Assembly: GCA_030544215.1 (NCBI GenBank)
Contig: JARZZO010000003.1
Location: 21,089,879 to 21,153,878, forward strand
Direction: 5' to 3'
From: Zantedeschia hybrid cultivar
Lineage: Eukaryota; Streptophyta; Magnoliopsida; Alismatales; Araceae
DNA length: 64,000 bases
Position 1 is the stretch's first letter. Each line of letters starts with the position of its first letter. Both the position numbers and the translations under genes were made by a program. Positions 58,612-64,000 of this stretch are shown here, piece after piece. A model generated the notes under the pieces. The model worked only from the letters and a program-made list of their open reading frames with translations. It made no database searches and had not been told where the DNA came from.

Positions 58612-61531
58612 CAGAGCTTCCTAATGGGTCTTTGATCTCTTGATCAACTCAAGCACAGAGATTCATACCGGTGTTCTATCCAGTTGCTTCAGCAGGTCAT
58701 ATTGAGTGCCTGGTGCACTCTTATCGTTATGTGCTTCCTCTGGCGGCTGTGATGGGCCGTCTCTGACTGTAGATTGAGGAAAGACCTTATTGAAGATCCT
58801 CCCACTCCGGAGTGCATGTTCTTCACTAGTGGAAGGGCCAGGTGATAACTTGAGCACCGCGGGGTTGGTAGATGGCATAGATGGTGTGGATGGTTGGTAT
58901 ACGGGTGATGGCGTGGGGTTAGTTGATGATGGCATGGTGCGAATGAGGGGTTTAAGGGGTTGTATAGTGGCGTGGTAAGTGGTTGGCGCAGTTGAAGTGG
59001 GGAATGGTACGCGGAGTAATGGTTTGGATGGTTGTATGATATTTGGATAGGCGTTGGTGGTGGTAGACGATGTGGGGAATGGTATGCGGAGCAATGGTTT
59101 GGATGGCATGAGGGGTGTGTAATTAGCTTGCGGTAGGTTGTTTGATGGAAGTGTGGTGGCGTGGGGGGTAATGGGTTTAAGGAAAGTGGGCAGTGGTAAT
59201 GGGTTAATGGGCGTGGGTAAACGGTATGCAGGTGTTGGTACTGGTGTGATGGTAACGGGTTGTGGTTTAGGTACGTGGAGGGTGCGGCGTGGTGGTTGCT
59301 CAGTGGTGCTCAGAGTGTGACCCGTTGAATAAATAGAGGAAGAGTCCTCTATCTTCCACTGTTGCCCTCGATTAGCCTCAGACTGGTTATTTGTTAAAAT
59401 GGGGGCAACTTGATTCTGGTGCTGGTGTTCCGGAAGTGGGTTCTGCACTATACCCATGTTCGAGGGTGCTACCGATTGTGCCGGCACTCTTGGTTGTTGT
59501 TGTTGTTGGGGCTACTGCTGTTGTTGCTGGGGCCTTCTTGCCTTCAAGGCGGATATATACTTCCTCATTTCTTCCTAATCAATGCCTCCCTGCTCGTTGA
59601 GATCATGGATATAATCTCAAAATTGGAAGCAAGCATCTATTGTGTGTCTAGGTTGTCTATAGAAGTAACAATACCTGGAGGTGTCGGCATTTTGGGGCCA
59701 AACTATTTTTTCTCTTAGCAAAATCAAGGCATTGTCTGCCATTAAAGCATTGAAGATATCTGACAAGGATTCTAGAAGGAATTGATATTTTGCCCTTTTC
59801 GGGCCTGGAGGTTTCCTCTGCTGGTTATAATCAGCAGGAGGAGGTACATTATGGTATGTCGGCTGTGCGCGCGGCTGGTACTGTTGTTGTTGTGGGGGCA
59901 GATACTGTAATTGCCACTGTGGCTGCTGTTGTGGCTGCTAGTTCGGCTGTTGTGGTCGCTGGTACTGTGGCTGTTGATATTGTGGATTTGGCTGCTGGGG
60001 TTGTTGATACTGTGGTTGTTGTTGTATGTAACCCTGCTGGTTCGGTGGTCTTTGACCTGCGAATTGTGATGGTGGCTGACTCCTCATGAATTGGGGCTGA
60101 TTGTTGTTTATGGTACTAATCTGCTCATGAAAGATCGTGCCCTCAGTTGTTGGACCCGTGCTAGGAGAATTTGGCACGGCTGGCTTCCGAGGTGGAAGCC
60201 TGCTAGGTCTGAGGATTAAAGATACTAGAGAAGCATCCTTGAAGGCATTTTGACAGTAACACGCCCTTTCATAGAGCTCTGCCATGCTGGTTAAGTTGTT
60301 TAGGGCGAGGACTAGCTTAAACTGAGGTGTAGCATTAGAAATCAACATCTTTACTTGCTCGGACTCAGACAGATGATTTTAACTTTTTCTGCCATGCCCC
60401 TCCATCTATCAGCAAAACTAACGAATTCCTTGCCGGGCTTCATTTTTTCTGCTATCAGGTCAGTAATGGACAGGGAGGGGGCAACTCTATCCTGGTATCA
60501 TTGAATAAATTTTTGTGATGCGATACTATAGTCCTCTACTTCAGATGGCTATAAGGAAAAGAACCACTCGAGGGCTGGTCCTTCCAACGACTTCCTGAAT
60601 AAAAATGCCAACAACCTCTTGTCGTTCTGCCAAAAGGATGACTCGTACATGAACTCCTTCAAGTGGGTGAAGGGGTTACCAGTACCATTGTACTTTCGGT
60701 ACACTGACATTTCAGAGGGCGGCAAATGGAACACGGGCAGACTTGGCAGGTTAATCTCAGGTGCAGCTTTAACTCCCATCATTTTCTGAAAATTATTGAA
60801 CTGCTCATCCATACGCTCCATCTTTGTGAGCAGAGCTTGAGTCATCGGATCGACTGGAGGAGGTGGAGGTGGGGGTACATGATAGGCCTGTTGTCTAGAG
60901 TATGTGGGGCAAGGGGGACAATAGGGTTGAGGTCCGGTAGCGCTTCCGCCATGCCCGAGGGCATTTTGATAAGTTGGCGTAGGCGGTCTAGCTGGTTGCC
61001 TCGCGGAGAACAGTTGTGGCCCAGCTGGCCGAGAAGTTGAAACCTGAAGGCCTTCCATGGCCTGGTGAATGAAGGAAGCATGATAGGGAGGTGGTTGAGG
61101 AATAACAGGCGGAGCTACAGGATTTGGCTCGGCAGACTGCATGGGCGTCTTCCCCTTCAAAATAGACTGGATCACCTCGAGCTGGGAGGATCCAGATGAG
61201 AGGCCAGAACTCGCAGAGCGTTGACTAGATCGGAGGGATTGGATGATGAGGGTTCATTCGGGTTCATGGTTCCCTCAAAGATAGGATTAGAAACCGCATG
61301 CACGTGCGGAGGAAGATCAGCAACAAAATTATGTTGATCATGGACAAAAGGAGGAAGGATATGAAGGTTTCCCTCATGTTCAGATGGATAAGAATGAGGA
61401 TCATGGGGGGCATTAGCATCTCCCCCATTTTCATAGTGATAATTAGATTCAAGAGGGGCATTAGCATCTCCCTCATAGTTGACCGTAGCTCCCGAAGCCA
61501 TGCTCAAATCCCTACCTGATCGAAGTAACAT
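58612..61531 (-). pseudogene. gag: Element A gag, frameshifted
   Basis: Start at ATG 61531 (MLLRSGRDLSM). The N-terminal part ends in a frameshift near 61180-61190 that differs from C's. The capsid region (61175-60549) has YNGTGNPFTHLKEF and EGPALEWFFSL and is followed by a stop at 60549. A glutamine-rich linker (60348-59938) and a proline-rich part (59487-58663) follow. The zinc-binding segment between them is out of frame. An AACAACAAC-type microsatellite underlies the glutamine tracts. Confidence 0.85.
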
Positions 61532-62567
61532 GATGTCAGATTTTTTTTTTAAAAGATTTGCAAATAAGTTATACAGAGATTAAGCAAACAAGTGGATGTT
61601 TAACGTTATTTTAGGATTCCTTATTGGGTTATTTGGATTCAATTAATCACAAATTCACTCAAGGGGTAGGATCCTATTTTCAGTTCAATTTCCACCATTA
61701 TACTTTATAGCTTTCTCTCACAACGTTATGAAGAATCTATCTAGGACTTCGATTGGTAGAACCAACCCGATGAACAAAGAGGAATACCTTAATTTTGGGG
61801 ACTTACGGAGGTCTTTAACGTCAACCACTCTAGTCTGATCGAGGGACCGACCTAATCAGAGAGAGGTGAAGACGTAAAGAAAGGTGTTCCTCTGAGAAAA
61901 GGGAGGTGTTAGCCCCAGTGTGTATGACCTGTGGCCGGGATGGCCTATAATGCTTAATATATAATCTATAGTAGCAAGCAAATCATAAATATGAGAATTG
62001 AATAACAAAACAAGAAACTGCCTAAATCGCTTCGCTATTCCTCGACGCTATTCAAATCAGAACCTTATTCTGCTTGCAAAAACTCAGGCGGCAGACAACA
62101 GGGAATTTTGCCTAAAAGGCGTCTACGTAGGGCGACGCGGTATGAAACGTGTCGCTGCTCTTGGACGCTTTTTAGGTCGCAGAATCAATAATTCAGGAGG
62201 AATTTCTGGATCGATTCCTCTTCAAACAAACAGAATAAAAGCGGTACATAATTGGCTCATGCGAATCTTTTTTATTTCAATTTTTAACAGGATAATTTTA
62301 TCATGTAAACAACCAAAATATCAATCAATCACATATTCTCTTTATCACAATCACAACTTCTAAATCAATCAAACGGGGAGGGCAAGATCTTGCTGCAAGG
62401 GTGTGCACGTGGTGTATGTGGGAGTAACAACTAAACTAAAAACTCACTGATCGGTGAGGGCGTGTCGAGAGACACAAGTGGTGCACCGTGAGTGCCCGAT
62501 TGACAATAAGCAAGAACAAAGATTTAAAAGATGGCGAGACCAAGTCCCACCGTGATTGCCAAAAAGC
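61532..62567 (-). other. Element A leader with primer site and inverted repeats
   Basis: Aligns with C's leader. GGCGTC-type repeats lie at about 62020-62055, 62108-62143 and 62143-62175. The primer site TGGCAATCACGGTGGGAC (minus) is at 62544-62561, with a 6-nt spacer before the LTR. Confidence 0.7.
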
Positions 62568-63173
62568 TGTGAATGCTCAAATTAGGGGTGTGTAATTTTC
62601 ATGAAAATTTTGTTGATTATGTGACAAATAAACCTATTAAAAACTAAGTGAATGTGATCGCTAGAAACTTTTGACTAAAAAGTTCCAAAAGATAGAGATT
62701 GATCGCTTATCTGTTTTGGAATTGGGAGATATTGGAGTCCTTGATTCTCCTCCTTCAACCGGCTAAAGGAAAAGAGCCCTTCTAACTTTGTTCCTCCCTT
62801 GAATGCTTATGGGGCTTTGAGAATCGTCCAGATTTCCTTGTTGTTGATTCTCTCCTCTTGATCCTCTTTTGTACCTTGTAAAAAATGGAAAGAAAGAAAG
62901 AGGGAAAGAACAATAAGAACTCAAATAGCGGTAGTATCTATTCCAGTAATAATTTCAATCATGCAACTAAACAAATGAACTCACTTGTTTGTGGTCTTTG
63001 AAACCCCTTAAAACATGGATTAGAAAATAATGCTAGTGAGTGTGTGTTGCATGGAGTGATGTGATGAAATTATGCTGCTAATATGCTGGAAATATGAGAA
63101 AGATGGAGAAATTGATTAAGAACTAAGTTGGATGGCCCTTGGAAAGCCTTGGTTATTGAATGGATCTTGAAAG
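62568..63173 (-). repeat. Element A 5' LTR, truncated by F
   Basis: Aligns with 2628-3232. The rest, including TATA and inverted repeats, lies beyond element F. Confidence 0.9.
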
Positions 63174-64000
63174 TGTTAGTTTAGGTGGCCTACAAGCCAA
63201 TCTAACAATGTAAATCTCGTTCATTATTAATAAAACGGCATAATATTCATTATGTGTAAATCGCGTTAATTATCGTTTCATAATGAAGTCCGTGAATATG
63301 TGCTATGGTGATCAGATTATGATGAGATCATACTAATGAGACTGATCACTTAAACACACATATTCTTAATCGTTCATAGTCGGAGGATATCCGAGAAGGA
63401 CATCGGATATCCGGTTAGACTAGTACGGATTACTCCTGCTCATATGATGAGGGTGACTGGTCTCATAAGTCACTTGTGTGGAGACACTAAGGCGAATCTG
63501 TAGGTGCTCATTGGAGAATGAGTTCACTGAACTGATCCGACTGAATCGCTGGATGGTATTGTACCTCACTGTCAACCAGCTTGATTCTGTTGTCGCAGTT
63601 GCGTGGATGGTCCTCGGACCTGAGACACCAAGGACACCTTGGCGGTGGACTTCTGTGCTTTGACCTTGGTTTACGAATCTCTAGCCATGGGATTCTAATA
63701 CGCCAAGGATTGGGTGCAGCAGAATACCGTCGAAGGGAATTGTGTGTCAATAAGGAATCATTCGCTCTCGGTACTTAGAGAGAGAATGCTCTAGGAAGGA
63801 TGCGCGGAAGTCCCTGGCCAGGGCGGACGATAATATCGGGAAAGGAGTTTTCCGATATTCATTAGCGGCATCCAATCCAAGTGAGTCAACCGGCTAGGGT
63901 TTGACAGCTCGCCATGCCCTGAGTTGACTCAAGAGCATTGTACGAATGAAGGATTATATCCACGCGGTAACTGTCGACGGAAAGGTTCCAAGAGTGGGTT
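63174..64000 (+). mobile_element. Element F: copia LTR of the B/E family, partial
   Basis: Begins TGTTAGTTTAGGTGG directly inside A's 5' LTR and follows the B LTRs to the window edge. About 827 of about 1540 bp are present. Whether a full element or a solo LTR follows cannot be seen. Confidence 0.9.

Larger units (their letters stand above)
2628..63173 (-). mobile_element. Element A: nested Tat/Ogre-like Ty3/gypsy retrotransposon
   Basis: A is the outermost element. Its 3' LTR is at 2628-3932 and its 5' LTR at 62568-63173 (cut by F). Reading on the minus strand from the right, it has a leader, gag, protease, G-patch-like region, reverse transcriptase, RNase H, a second RNase H and a truncated integrase. 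Two genes on the opposite strand (5036-6466; 7129-26343) lie between integrase and 3' LTR, an arrangement known in some Tat-lineage elements such as Grande. Insertions D, E, G and B (with C inside) account for about 42.6 kb of the span, leaving about 18 kb, a normal size for Ogre-type elements. Frameshifts, stops, a mutated protease and a deleted integrase tail make it non-functional. The two LTRs differ by roughly 8% over the first 235 bp, so it is relatively old. Confidence 0.85.

Noticed and set aside
3518..62175. GGCGTC-type repeats as MITEs
   Set aside because: About 34 bp, no target duplications, often back to back, and no internal sequence; they do not behave as transposed units.

Overview
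The window is repeat-rich nuclear DNA of a higher plant. Essentially everything from about 2.6 kb to the right edge is LTR-retrotransposon sequence nested up to three levels deep. The evidence for a plant is: initiator-tRNA-Met primer sites, Ty1/copia and Ty3/gypsy polyproteins of plant type, a second (archaeal-type) RNase H typical of the plant Tat/Ogre lineage, and a plant-mobile-domain gene with GT-AG introns. I found no host gene, tRNA, rRNA or CRISPR. The species cannot be told from the sequence.

Layout. 1-2627 is unassigned flank with a possible short minus-strand LTR (1989-2140). Element A is a minus-strand Tat/Ogre-like gypsy element (3' LTR 2628-3932, 5' LTR 62568-63173). About 18 kb remain once the insertions are removed. 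Between its pol and 3' LTR, A carries two genes on the opposite (+) strand: one at 5036-6466, and an intron-containing plant-mobile-domain gene split into 7129-8108, 15166-16733 and 26012-26343. Four elements sit inside A. D (+, 8109-15165) is a gag-only gypsy element with 2.75-kb LTRs, target duplication ACCCT/ACACT. E (-, 16734-26011) is a copia element, duplication TCCAG. G (-, 26510-28689) is a solo LTR related to D. B (+, 32394-56475) is a copia element, duplication GCATA, and it contains C (-, 39901-54666), a second, younger Tat/Ogre-like element with two 1449-bp LTRs and duplication CCTGG. A copia LTR, F, cuts A's 5' LTR at 63174 and runs off the window.

Relative ages from differences between paired LTRs (hand-compared over about 200 bp, whole LTR for C only) fit the nesting: A and E are oldest (about 8%), then B (about 5%), then C and D (about 1-1.5%). 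Every element is defective. C is the least damaged: its pol has two in-frame stops, both explainable by C-to-T change.

The most unusual signals are non-coding. (1) About 70 copies of a roughly 34-bp inverted repeat (arms like TRAAWSGCGTC and GACGCSWTTYA around a variable 9-11-nt centre) occur in the gypsy elements A, C, D and G, mainly in LTRs, leaders, and the promoters and intron of the antisense genes. None was seen in coding exons, in the copia elements or in the left flank. (2) The long leader of copia elements B and E holds four evenly spaced hairpins with an invariant cap (TTGTGCTATCCACAA) on stems of different sequence that pair with compensatory changes. (3) The same leader holds an AT-rich array of about 14 short hairpins whose arms alternate between two co-varying versions.
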